A DNA stretch of 64,000 nucleotides from Sphingomonas sp. H160509 (GTDB taxonomy: Bacteria > Pseudomonadota > Alphaproteobacteria > Sphingomonadales > Sphingomonadaceae), in assembly GCF_024124765.2 (NCBI RefSeq), contig NZ_JAMXSR020000002.1, positions 767,001-831,000 of the forward strand, written 5' to 3'. Positions within the stretch are counted from its first letter, which is position 1. The number at the start of each line of letters is the position of its first letter. Shown here piece after piece: positions 30,712 through 40,511 of this stretch. Both the position numbers and the translations under genes were made by a program. The notes beneath the pieces were generated by a model that worked only from the letters and a program-made list of their open reading frames with translations, did not search any database and had not been told where the DNA came from.

Positions 30712-31185
30712 GATGTGGGAAACCTCGTTTTCCGTAGGGGAGTTGAGGGAGCCTATAGGCGCGGACGGGGCGGAACATCAATTCCCGTCTGGGGTATGTT
30801 AGTTTTCGGGGTGTGGGATGGGGCGCTCGACAGGTCGCGCGAGCCCTACCGCGCGAGCAAACCACCCCGGCGAAGGCCGGGGCCCAATTGGAGAGGTCGC
30901 AGTAACGACGTGCATCGCTCAGTTGGCGCCGTCCCCCAATTGGGCCCCGGCCTTCGCCGGGGTGGTGCTGATATGATGGACGAGTGATCGCACGGGCACG
31001 CCTGTCACAACGTGCACCCGCTCCCCCTCCTTGTTCTCCCGCGAAGGCGGGAGCCCATTCTGGGTCCCCGCCTTCGCGGGGAAACAAGACTTCTTCGGTT
31101 AAGCATCCTCGGCCAGTCCTCTATCCCCACCCCAAGCAAAGCTCCGGTTGCCCTTCCCTCTCGCCACCGCCTAAAGCCAGTCGCG
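30712..31185. repeat. Repeat-filled gap between pdhA and the MFS gene
   Basis: No gene is supported in these 474 bases. A perfect 31-base inverted repeat (30861-30891 and 30936-30966, family B, core CCCCGGCGAAGGCCGGGG) flanks a 44-base spacer. A second pair of the TTCTCCCGCGAAGGCGGGAG type (family C) lies at about 31032-31088. The pdhA and MFS genes diverge, so their promoters must also lie here, probably at either edge. Confidence 0.75.
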
Positions 31186-32540
31186 ATGGACTCCACCGCA
31201 GACCCCCCACCAGCATCCCTTACGGATCGCCAATTTCCGCGCTTATTGGCTGTCCCGCTTCACCGGCACCATAGCCGTCAGCGCAATGTCGATCGTGATC
31301 GGGTGGCAGGTCTACAACATCGCCCGCGAAACGATGGACATCCGCCAGGCCGCCTTCATGCTCGGCATGATCGGGTTCGCACAGTTCGTGCCGTTGTTCC
31401 TCCTCACCCCAATCACCGGCCTCGTCGCCGACAGCTTCGACCGCCGCTGGATCGTCCGCGGCACGACCGCGCTGCTGGTGCTAACCGCCGCGACGCTGTG
31501 GTTGCTGACCTGGACCGGCCACCTCACGCTCGGCGTGCTGTTCGTCGCCGCGGTCGCGTTCGGCGTCGCACGCGCCTTCTCCGGCCCGGCCTATTCCGCG
31601 CTCGCCCCCAACCTCGTCCCCCGCGCGGTCCTCCCCACCGCGATCGCGATCAGCTCGATCGCTTGGCAGGTCGGCACGATCGCGGGCCCCAGCGTCGGCG
31701 GGCTCCTCTACGCGATCCACCCGGAGGTCGCGTACGGCGTCGCGACGATCCTGTTCGTCGTTGCGCTGCTCTTCATGTTCCTGATCGGCCCGGTGCCGCA
31801 GCCCGCCGCGCAGACCGATCACCGCCCCCCTCGCCCGCATCATCGAGGGCTTCACCTATGTCCGCCGCAACCGCCTCGTCCTCGCGACCATCACGCTCGA
31901 TTTGTTCGCGGTGCTGCTAGCCGGGGCGACGTCGCTTCTCCCGGTCTATTCGCGCGACATCCTCCACGTCGGCTCGCAGGGGCTAGGCGTCCTCGCGGCG
32001 GGCATGGGGATCGGCGCGGCGGTGACGGCAATCTGGTTCTCGGTCCGCCCGATGAGCACCAATGTCGGCGTAAAGATGCTGATCGCCGTCGTCGTGTTCG
32101 GCCTCGCGATCCTGACTTTCGGCGTCGCCACGCCCATCGTAAACCTGCTCGGCATCGCACCCGGCACCATAGCCGGCATCCCCGTCCAGCCTGCCTTCGT
32201 CCTCAGCCTCGTCGCGCTGATCGTCGCGGGCGGCGCGGACATGATCTCGGTCTATGTCCGCCAGTCACTGATCCAGCTCCACACGCCCGACGCGATGCGC
32301 GGCCGCGTCAGTGCGGTGTCGCAGCTCACGATTTCGGCCTCAAACGAACTGGGCGAATTCGAGAGCGGGGTGATGGCATCGTTGCTCGGCCCGGTCGGCG
32401 CGGTGGTGTTCGGCGGCGTCGGTGCTATTGCGATCACGATCGGCTGGGCGCGACTGTTCCCGGAACTAGGCCGCGCGAAAACCTTTGATCCCCCAGAGAT
32501 CCTAGAGACCGAACCCGAACACGGAGAAGCCAAGCCATGA
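31186..32540 (+). CDS. MFS transporter, EntS/enterobactin-exporter-like (two apparent frameshifts)
   Basis: A major-facilitator protein of about 450 residues with 12 expected membrane helices, of the group annotated as MFS_3 (EntS-like). Signs include [20 protein letters not shown] near the start, the loop [11 protein letters not shown] between helices 2 and 3, and [19 protein letters not shown] late in the protein. Breaks lie near 31231-31240 (one T or C too many) and at the six-C run 31825-31830. The substrate is unknown. The stop overlaps the cysK ATG (ATGA), so the two genes are likely co-translated. Confidence 0.82.
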
Positions 32541-33459
32541 AGGCCAACTCGATCCTCGATACGATCGGCAACACGCCGCACGTCCGCCTGTCGAAGCTGT
32601 TCCCCGAATCCGAAGTCTGGGTGAAGTCCGAGCGTTCGAACCCCGGCGGGTCGATCAAGGACCGCATCGCGCTCGCGATGATCGAGGCTGCCGAGAAGGA
32701 CGGCCACCTCCAGCCCGGCGGCACGATCATCGAGCCGACCAGCGGCAACACCGGCATCGGCCTGGCGCTCGTCGCCGCGGTGAAGGGGTACAAGATCGTC
32801 CTCGTCATGCCCGAGAGCATGTCGATCGAACGCCGTCGCCTGATGCTCGCATACGGCGCGACCTTCGACCTGACCCCCGCGCGAGAAGGGCATGAAGGGG
32901 CGCGATCGAGCGTGCGAAGGAACTGGTCGAGCAGATGCCGGGCTCGTGGATGCCGCAGCAGTTCGAAAACCCTGCGAACATCGCGGTGCATGTCGCTACG
33001 ACCGCGCAGGAAATCCTCGCCGACTTCCGCGATACGCCGATCGACGTGATCATCACCGGCGTCGGCACCGGCGGCCACATCACCGGCGTCGCCGAGGCGC
33101 TAAAGAAGGAATGGCCGTCGCTCAAGGTCTACGCTGTCGAGCCCGCCGCGTCGCCGGTTATCGCTGGCGGCCAGCCGGGACCGCACCCGATCCAGGGCAT
33201 CGGTGCTGGCTTCATCCCGGTCAACCTGCACACCCAGGCGCTCGACGGCGTGATCGAGGTCGATGCCGCGGTGGCCAAGGACATGGCGCGGCGCTCGGCG
33301 ACCGAAGAGGGCATGCTGGTCGGCATCAGCTCGGGCGCGACGCTCGCGGCGATCCTTCAGAAGCTTCCCGATCTGCCTGACAACGTTCGGGTTCTCGGGT
33401 TCAACTACGACACCGGCGAGCGCTATCTGTCGGTCCCGGACTTCCTGCCCGAACAGTGA
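32537..33459 (+). CDS. cysK: Cysteine synthase A (two apparent frameshifts)
   Basis: CysK joins O-acetylserine and sulfide to give cysteine. About 306 residues. The PLP-binding Lys lies in [17 protein letters not shown], the substrate loop is [12 protein letters not shown], and the phosphate-binding turn is [12 protein letters not shown]. Breaks at the C run 32874-32878 and the G run 32897-32900 are only about 20 bases apart; removing one base from each gives [20 protein letters not shown]. Overlap with the MFS gene suggests co-expression. Confidence 0.93.
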
Positions 33460-33489
33460 CAGCAGAGCTTTCCCGCGCGCGGCACGAAC

Positions 33490-34780
33490 GTGCTGCGCGC
33501 CACTCTCATCGGCATCTCCGCGCTGGCGATCGTCGGGCCTGCGTTGGTCGTCGCCAACCCGCCCACGATCGTCCACGCCTCGAAGCGGGTGAAGCTGCCC
33601 GCGGGCCGGGTCGTGCCGCAAGCCGAAGTGCCCGAGGTCGAGCCGGTCAAGTTCGTCGATCTCAGCCCTGAAGATGCGCGTGCGTTCAATGCGACCGTGC
33701 CGTTCTCGACCGATCCGAATCCGGCAGCGCGGCCGTTCCGCTTCGCCGGCGGTCCGGAGGATCTGGCGCGCGCAACGGACTGCATGGCGGCGGGTATCCT
33801 ATACGAGGCTGGCGACGACACGCTTGGCGAACGCGCGGTGGCGCAGGTCGTGCTCAACCGCCTGCGCCACCCGGCCTTTCCGAAGACCGTGTGTGGCGTG
33901 GTGTTCGAGGGGGCAGGACCGTTCGACCGGCTGCCAGTTTAGCTTCAGCTGCGACGGCGCGCTAACTCGCTGGCATCCGACCGACGACGCTTGGCGCCGC
34001 GCACGCGAAGTCGCGGCCGCTTCGTTGTCCGGCGCGGTGTTCAAGCAGGTCGGCTATGCCACGCATTACCATACCGACTGGGTCGTGCCGTACTGGCAGT
34101 CGAGCCTGGACAAGATCACCGCGGTGAACACACATTTGTTCTTCCGCTGGTCGGGCTGGTGGGGCACCCCGCCTGCGTTCGGTCGTCGCCCGGAGACCGT
34201 CGAGCCGGTCATCGCGCAGCTCGCCGAGTTGTCGGATGCGCACAAAACCGGCGCTGCGTTGGCTGAGGCGGATGCCGCGCTTGCGGAGGCGTCGATCGCG
34301 ATGGGGTTCGGACCCGTTGCGGAAACGACACCTGCTCCCGCGGTGCCCGTCGATGCCGATACGATCCTCGTGGCCCTGCCCCGTGGTCAGACCGCCGACG
34401 GACTCACTACGCTTGCGGCTCAAGCGTGTGGAGACAAGCAGTTCTGCCGGTACATGGCGTGGACCGACGGCAGCAAGGCGGCGACATCGCTCCCGCTGGC
34501 ACCCGCCCAGACCGCCGCGCTCAGTTTCAGTTATCTGCGGGATCGAGCCAGCGGCTACGAGAAGTCGCTCTGGAACTGCCGCCAGTTCAAGCGCGCCGAC
34601 CCCGCTCAGTGCGTGAAGGTCCAGGCGACGTTGACTGCGGTGCCAGTACCGGTTGTTGCCCCGCCGGGCTCGGTTCCCGCGACGGTCGAACTGAACGGCG
34701 TACGGCGCAAGCCCACCGCAACCACTTCGCCTCCTACGACTACGGTTGCGCAGACACCAGTCGCCGCTGGGCCCAAATAG
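33490..34780 (+). CDS. Cell-wall hydrolase, SleB type (one apparent frameshift)
   Basis: An exported protein of about 429 residues. The N terminus (ATLIGISALAIVGPALVVA) is a signal peptide from the GTG at 33490. The SleB/hydrolase-2 domain spans about 95-215: CMAAGILYEAGDDTLGERAV, VLNRLRHPAFPKTVCGVVFE, QFSFSCDGAL and ATHYHTDWVVPYW. SleB enzymes cut peptidoglycan glycan strands. A Thr/Pro-rich C-terminal part with several cysteines is unassigned. The frame breaks at the five-G run 33909-33913; four Gs join VFEG to QDRSTGCQFSF. Confidence 0.85.
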
Positions 34781-34788
34781 CCGCCAAA

Positions 34789-34924
34789 CCCCGTTCGTGC
34801 CGAGTAGAGACCGAGTAGCCCGCAGGGCGTATCGAGGGCTCGTATCGAGGTACAATCACCGCACGGTCAAGTCCTTCAATACGCGCTCTCGACAAGCTCG
34901 ATCGCTACTCGGGACGAACGGGTG
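34789..34924. repeat. Imperfect inverted repeat after the SleB gene
   Basis: CCCGTTCGTGCCGAGTAG at the left end pairs with CTACTCGGGACGAACGGG at the right end (one mismatch in 18). Internal copies of TATCGAG/CTCGA repeats lie between. It sits between converging genes and is a different family from the GGGAGG repeats. Confidence 0.7.
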
Positions 34925-34986
34925 AGTTTGGTATCACTTATTCAGGACAGGCGGCGGACCGCTCCGACAAGCCGCCCCACCCGCAA

Positions 34987-36790
34987 TTAAGCCGCCATGA
35001 ACATCTCGGGCGGCAGTGCCATCAGCGACTCCGCGCCACCCTCGATCTTCCGACGCAGCGCACCCGCATCCGGCAGGATCCGCTCGGCATAGAACCGCGC
35101 CGTCACCAGCTTGGCGTCGAGGAACGCAGTCTCACCCTCGCCCGCCGCCTTCAGCTTGGTCGCAGCGACCGCCATCCGCAGCCACATCGTGCCGACCGCG
35201 ACGATCCCCATCAGATGCATGTAGCTGACCGCACCCGCGCCGACGTTCTCCGGGTTCTTCATGCCGTTCGCCATGAACCACATCGTCGCCGCCTGAAGCT
35301 GGCCGTTCGCCTTCTCGAGCGCCTCGGCGAACGCTGCGGTCGCCGGATCGGCCTTCGCCGCGGCGACGTCGTCCGCCACCAGCTTGAAGAACGCCTGGAT
35401 CCCGCGCCCGCCATTCTGTGCGAGCTTGCGGCCGACCAGGTCCATCGCCTGTACGCCGTTGGTGCCTTCATAGATCATCGCGATCCGGGCATCGCGGACA
35501 TATTGTTCCATGCCCCACTCAGCGATGTAGCCGTGGCCGCCGTACACCTGCTGCGCGTTGGTCGAGATCGCATAGCCCATGTCCGTGCCGTAGCCCTTGA
35601 TGACCGGGGTCAGCAGGCTGATGATGTCGCCAGCGACCTGGCGCTCTTCCTCGGTCTCGGCATGATGCTCGAGATCGGCCTGGAGCGCGGTCCACAGGAT
35701 CAGCGCGCGCAGGCCCTCGGTCAGCGACTTGCCCTCCATCAGCATGCGGCGGATGTCGGGATGGACGAACAGCGTGTCCGCCTTCTCCTGCGGCTCCTTC
35801 GGCCCGGTCAGCGCGCGACCCTGGCGACGGTCGTGCGCGTACTGGACGGCGTTCTGATACGCGACTTCGGCCACGCCGAGCCCCTGGAGGCCGACGCCGA
35901 GACGCGCCGCGTTCATCATGATGAACATCGCGGCGAGGCCCTTCATCTCCTCGCCGACCAGCCAGCCGGTCGCCGAATCATAGTTCATCACGCAGGTCGA
36001 GTTCGCGTGGATGCCCATCTTGTGCTCGATCGAGCCGCAGGTGACGCCATTGCGCGCGCCGAGCGAACCGTCTTCCTCGACGAGGAACTTCGGCACGACG
36101 AACAGCGAGATGCCCTTCGAGCTGTCCGGCGCGCCCGGCGTCTTCGCCAGAACGAGGTGGATGATGTTCTCGGTCAGGTCATGCTCGCCAGACGAGATAA
36201 AGATCTTCGTGCCGGTGATCGCGTACGAGCCATCCGCCTGCGGCTCGGCCTTGGTACGGATCAGGCCGAGATCGGTGCCGCACTGCGGCTCGGTCAGGTT
36301 CATCGTCCCGCCCCATTCGCCCGACACCATCTTCGGCACGTACATCGCCTTCTGCGCGTCCGAACCCTTGGCGATCAGCGCGGCGATCGCGCCGTGCGTG
36401 AGCCCCGGATACATCGCGAACGCCATGTTCGACGAGATCATGTATTCCTGGAACGCGGTCGACACGACGTGCGGAGCTGCCCTGCCCGCCATATTCGGGC
36501 TGGTTGCCGAGCGTCGCCCAGCCGCTCTCGACATACTGCTTGTACGCTTCCTTGAAGCCGTCCGGCGTCGTCACCGAGCCGTCCTCGTGGCGTGTGCAGC
36601 CCTGCTGGTCGCCCGACAGGTTGAGCGGGAACAGCACTTCGGCGACGAACTTGCCGCCCTCTTCGAGCACCGCATCGACGACGTCGGGCGAGGCCGCATC
36701 GAAGCCGGGGAGGTTATTATAGCGATCGAGACCGACGACATGCTCGAGGACGAAACGCGTGTCGCGGACGGGGGGCGTATACTGGGGCAT
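34987..36790 (-). CDS. Acyl-CoA dehydrogenase, C-terminal-extended (DmdC-like; one apparent frameshift)
   Basis: An FAD-dependent acyl-CoA dehydrogenase of about 600 residues, the long form related to 3-methylmercaptopropionyl-CoA dehydrogenase and AidB-like enzymes. [18 protein letters not shown] is the long-form N terminus, [20 protein letters not shown] the substrate and FAD loop, and [20 protein letters not shown] the C-terminal FAD region. The break at 36480-36482 (CCC) is repaired by dropping one base, giving [17 protein letters not shown]. It begins 3 bases after the merR-type gene and forms an operon with it. Its substrate is not settled by sequence. Confidence 0.85.
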
Positions 36791-36793
36791 GGT

Positions 36794-37246
36794 TTATCCT
36801 TGGTTGTCTTGGGCGCGGCTCACTTCGAGGAGGGCCACGAAACTGGTAAGTTCGTCGATCGCGAGATCGATGTCGCGCTTCTGCGCGGTGAGCAGCGCGA
36901 TCCGCGCCTGGCTGCGCTCGATCACGACCTGGCGCTGCGCACGGCGACCATCGCCGAGATCGTAGAGGTCGATCATCTCGCGGATTTCGCCAAGGCTGAA
37001 CCCGACGCGCTTGCCGCGCAGGATCCAGGCGAGACGCGCGCGATCACGGTGCGAGTAGATGCGTTGCGTGCCACGACGCTCGGGCGCGATCAGGCCCTCG
37101 TCCTCGTAGAACCGCAGCGCTCGCGCGGTGACGTCGAACTCTGCGGAGAGATCGGAGATCGTGAAACTTTCGCGATCATGCCGCGGCTCGATCACCGCGT
37201 AGGACTGCGGGGTCGCCTGCACTCGAGGGGATGCTTGTGTCGCCAT
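36794..37246 (-). CDS. MerR-family regulator, LiuR-like
   Basis: A 150-residue MerR protein. The winged-helix starts at FTISDLSAEFDVTARALRFY, followed by GTQRIYSHRDRARLAWILRG and a C-terminal coiled coil for dimers (LLTAQKRDIDLAIDELTSFV). The form resembles LiuR, which controls branched-chain amino acid and acyl-CoA breakdown. It lies first in an operon with the acyl-CoA dehydrogenase and has a LiuR-like palindrome just upstream, so it likely represses its own operon and responds to an acyl-CoA. Start ATG 37246; an extended N terminus of about 25 residues precedes the domain. Confidence 0.78.
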   Translation of the reverse strand: MATQASPRVQATPQSYAVIEPRHDRESFTISDLSAEFDVTARALRFYEDEGLIAPERRGTQRIYSHRDRARLAWILRGKRVGFSLGEIREMIDLYDLGDGRRAQRQVVIERSQARIALLTAQKRDIDLAIDELTSFVALLEVSRAQDNQG

Positions 37247-37266
37247 CCCCGGAGAAATAACTCTCG

Positions 37267-37282
37267 TTTACGTCAACGTCAA
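37267..37282. promoter_or_regulatory. Candidate LiuR-type operator
   Basis: TTTACGTCAACGTCAA, 21 bases upstream of the merR-type start. It matches the known LiuR palindrome TTTACGTnAACGTAAA at all but one fixed position. It overlaps the end of the upstream lipoprotein gene. Confidence 0.55.
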
Positions 37283-37764
37283 TTGCCGCAAAGCAACTTT
37301 CCCTTAGTCGACCGTAGCGTCGCGGCCTCCGATCGCGATTCGCTGAGCCGGTCGACGGTCAGTGCCGCTAGCGAGGCGCGGCCGGTGCAGAGGGACTCGC
37401 AGGCTTCGGGGACTTCGGCGGGAAACACGATCCGATCGCCGTCGAAGCGCGCGTCGAACTTGCAGGCGCCGAACGCGAGTTTCAGCGCATCGCCCGAGCG
37501 CTCGACGGTTCCCGATCCGGCGCATGACTGGTCCTCGCCATAGTCGACGCTGACGCCGATCCGGGCAGTCTTTTCCGTACCAACCACGCAGACCCGGTCA
37601 GTATCACGCGCCCAAGATCCTTGCAGCGGCGCGTTCGGGTCGGGCACGATCCCCGCCGTCTCGGCCGCAGCTTCGAGCCGAGCCCCCGCGCTGTCCGCCA
37701 CAGCAGTCGCCGGCTCCCGCCCGCACCCGCTGAGCATCAGCGCGAGCAGCAGAACCCGCTTCAT
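37279..37764 (-). CDS. Small lipoprotein of unknown function
   Basis: About 161 residues. [14 protein letters not shown] is a lipoprotein signal with lipobox Cys14. The mature part contains four more Cys ([31 protein letters not shown]) and repeats of beta-rich character, but no family was recognised. Its ATG overlaps the repaired hisI stop as ATGA. As sequenced, the frameshift in hisI fuses it in frame to HisI, which I regard as artefact. Confidence 0.7.
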   Translation of the reverse strand: MKRVLLLALMLSGCGREPATAVADSAGARLEAAAETAGIVPDPNAPLQGSWARDTDRVCVVGTEKTARIGVSVDYGEDQSCAGSGTVERSGDALKLAFGACKFDARFDGDRIVFPAEVPEACESLCTGRASLAALTVDRLSESRSEAATLRSTKGKLLCGN

Positions 37765-38124
37765 TCGGCCGGCACCAGCTTGCCCCCCCTCGATCCGCCG
37801 GAAGAAGCAGGTGCGCTCGCCGGTATGGCACGCCGGCCCCGCGGCATCGACGATCACCCATACCGCATCCTGATCGCAGTCGATCCGCAACTCGGCGACG
37901 CGCAGCACGTTCCCCGACGTCTCGCCCTTCTTCCAGAGCTTCTCCCGGCTCCGCGACCAGAAATGCGCCTCGCCGGTCGCCTGCGTTTCCGCCAGCGCCT
38001 CCGCATTCATATGCGCGACCATCAGCACGTCGCCCGATACGCGATCGGTGACGACCGCAGTTAGGAGCCCGGCGGAATCGAATTTCGGATCGAGCGTCAG
38101 GCCCGTGTCGCGGCTGTTTGTCAT
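37761..38124 (-). CDS. hisI: Phosphoribosyl-AMP cyclohydrolase HisI (one apparent frameshift)
   Basis: HisI opens the purine ring of phosphoribosyl-AMP in histidine synthesis. About 120 residues. [36 protein letters not shown] and the metal-binding [25 protein letters not shown] are all present with the zinc cysteines. The seven-C run 37783-37789 has one base too many; six give the ending [11 protein letters not shown] and a TGA at 37761-37763. Divergent from purF, with 120 bases between. Confidence 0.92.
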
Positions 38125-38244
38125 GGCCTAGATATACCCGAAACCCGCCGCGATGCGACCAGCGACGCGCAATGTTATTACAAACAGGCGACAAGCCGGC
38201 GATCCGCTCGTATAGGGCAGCTTCCGCACGACGTGAGAACCGGC

Positions 38245-39703
38245 ATGCTGACGACAAACCCTTATGATGACGACAAACTCCGCGAAGAATGCGGGGTGTT
38301 TGGCGTTTCGGCCACCGATGGCGCAGCCGCGCTCGTAGCCTTGGGGCTGCACGCGTTGCAGCACCGCGGGCAGGAAGCTGCCGGCATTACGACCTTCGAC
38401 GGTGCGCATTTCCACACGCACCGCGCGATGGGACACGTCGCCGGGAACTTCGACCGCGACGACGTTATCCGGTCGCTGCCGGGCACCGTTGCCTGCGGCC
38501 ATGTCCGCTATTCGACGACCGGCGAGACGGCGCTGCGCAACGTCCAGCCGCTCTATGCCGAGTTGTCGACCGGCGGCTTCGCGATCGCGCATAACGGCAA
38601 CATCTCGAATGCGATGCGTCTGCGACGCGAGCTCGTCCGCCGCGGGTCGATCTTCCAGTCGACCAGCGATACCGAGACGATCATTCACCTCGTCGCGACC
38701 TCGAACTACCGCACGCTGCTCGACCGCTTCATCGATGCGCTGAAGCAAATCGAAGGCGCGTATTCGCTGATCGTGATGACGCCCGAGGGCATGATCGCCT
38801 GCCGCGATCCGCTCGGCATACGCCCCCCTCGTCATGGGCAAGCTCGGCGACGCGGTGATCTTCGCGTCGGAGACGGTCGCGCTCGACGTCGTCGGTGCCA
38901 CTTTTGTCCGCGCGATCGAGCCCGGCGAACTGGTCATCGTCCAGGGTTCGGAGATTCGCTCGATCCGCCCATTCGCGCCGATGGCGGCGCGGCCGTGCAT
39001 CTTCGAATGGGTGTATTTCTCGCGCCCCGATTCGATCGTCGACGATCACTCAATCTATTCCGTCCGCAAAGCGATCGGCGCGCAGCTCGCGATCGGATCG
39101 CCGGTCGATGCCGATCTCGTCATCCCGGTCCCCGATTCGGGCACGCCGGCCGCGATCGGCTATGCCCAGCAATCGGGCATCCCGTTCGAGCTCGGCATCA
39201 TCCGCTCGCATTATGTCGGCCGCACGTTCATCTCGCCCGGCGACAAGGTCCGCCACCTCGGCGTGAAGCTGAAGCACAACGCCAACCGCGCGCTGATCAA
39301 GGGCAAGCGCGTCATCCTCGTCGACGACTCGATCGTCCGCGGCACGACCTCGCTCAAGATCGTGGAGATGATGCGCGAGGCAGGTGCCGCCGAAGTCCAC
39401 ATGAGGATCGCCAGCCCGCCGACGCGGCATTCATGCTTCTACGGCGTCGATACGCCAGAGCGCGAGAAGCTGCTTGCGGCCAAGCTCGATCTCGGCGGCA
39501 TGACCGGCTTCATCCATGCCGACAGCCTCAACTTCATCTCGATCGACGGGCTCTACAAAGCGCTCGGCGAGGCGAAGCGCGCGGATGTCCGCCCGAAATA
39601 TTGCGATGCGTGCTTCACCGGCGACTATCCGACCACGCTGACCGACCATGACGAAGGCTCGGAAGTCGACCAGTTCGCGATGCTCGCCGAACGCGTCATC
39701 TGA
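38245..39703 (+). CDS. purF: Amidophosphoribosyltransferase PurF (one apparent frameshift)
   Basis: PurF makes phosphoribosylamine from PRPP and glutamine, the first step of purine synthesis. About 485 residues. The N-terminal nucleophile Cys16 follows a short propeptide (DKLREECGVFG). The glutaminase domain ends at about 235; the PRPP site is VILVDDSIVRGTTSLKIV. Cysteines in CIFEWVYF, CFYGVDTP and CDACFTGDYP match the Bacillus-type iron-sulfur enzyme. The frame breaks at the six-C run 38823-38828; five Cs give IRPLVMGKLGD. ATG 38245 is used; an upstream ATG at 38233 is less likely. Confidence 0.94.
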
Positions 39704-39719
39704 TCATCCCGGAGCTGAT

Positions 39720-40430
39720 ATGACGGACAAGCCTCTCGAAGGCCGGCTGGCCCTAGTCACCGGTGCCAGCCGCGGCATCGGTGCCGCGACCGCGATTGCG
39801 CTGGCGGCGAAGGGCGCGCACGTCGTCCTGACGGCGCGCACGCCTGGTGGCCTCGAAGAGGTCGAGGCGACGATCCACGCGGCGGGCGGCTCCGCGACGA
39901 TCGCCCCGCTGGATCTTGCCGAGAGCGAAGCCATCGCCCGGCTGGCGACGGCGATCGGCGATCGCTGGGATGCGCTCGACATCCTCGTCCTCAACGCGGG
40001 CATGCTCGGTTCGCTGTCGTCGGTCCCGGCGATCGACCCGAAGGAAATGGCGCAAGTCCTGACGCTCAACGTCAGCGCGCAGGCCGCCATAATCGCTGCG
40101 TTCGACACGATGCTGAAGAAGGCCATATCGGCCAGAGTGATCGGCGTGACCTCCAGCGTTGGCCGCAAGCCTCGCGCGTATTGGGGCCTTTACGGCGCAT
40201 CGAAAGCCGCGTTCGAGACGCTGCTCGGCGCGTACGGCGACGAGATGGCCGAGATCAGCGCAATCCGCACCGCGATCGTCGATCCCGGCGCGACGCGGAC
40301 CAAGATGCGGGCGCGGGCGTATCCGGGCGAGGACCCGAACTCGGTCAAGGAGCCGACAGTCGTGGCCGACCGCATCGTCGCGCTGGCGATCGAAGGCTTC
40401 GAAGCTGGTCACTTCGAGCGGGTCGGCTAA
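39720..40430 (+). CDS. Short-chain dehydrogenase/reductase
   Basis: An NAD(P)-dependent SDR oxidoreductase of 236 residues. The cofactor site is LVTGASRGIGAATAIAL, NAG appears in LVLNAGMLGS, and the catalytic Ser-Tyr-Lys are in TSSVGRKPRAYWGLYGASKAA. It starts 16 bases after purF and may share its transcript. The substrate is unknown; the first part resembles fatty-acid or ketone reductases such as YciK. Frame intact. Confidence 0.88.
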   Translation: MTDKPLEGRLALVTGASRGIGAATAIALAAKGAHVVLTARTPGGLEEVEATIHAAGGSATIAPLDLAESEAIARLATAIGDRWDALDILVLNAGMLGSLSSVPAIDPKEMAQVLTLNVSAQAAIIAAFDTMLKKAISARVIGVTSSVGRKPRAYWGLYGASKAAFETLLGAYGDEMAEISAIRTAIVDPGATRTKMRARAYPGEDPNSVKEPTVVADRIVALAIEGFEAGHFERVG

Positions 40431-40511
40431 CCGTTCTCCTGCGAACGCAGGAGCCCAGGGTCACAATCGCCACGGCCCGTTACCCTGGATTCCTGCGTTC
40501 GCAGGAAAACA
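40431..40511. repeat. Family C inverted repeat between SDR and cfa-like genes
   Basis: TTCTCCTGCGAACGCAGGAG near 40434 pairs with TTCCTGCGTTCGCAGGAA near 40488, with GCCCAGGGT..ACCCTGG arms next to them. The genes converge here. Confidence 0.7.

Noticed and set aside
31186..32540. Siderophore export operon
   Set aside because: The MFS protein resembles EntS, but the neighbour is cysK and no siderophore synthesis or uptake gene is present.
35215..36555. 446-codon plus-strand frame opposite the acyl-CoA dehydrogenase
   Set aside because: Antisense shadow; composition is that of reversed coding sequence and no start signal is evident.
37279..38124. HisI fused in frame to a lipoprotein
   Set aside because: The join sits on a seven-base homopolymer and places a signal peptide inside a protein. 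Removing one base gives a normal HisI end and an ATGA overlap.
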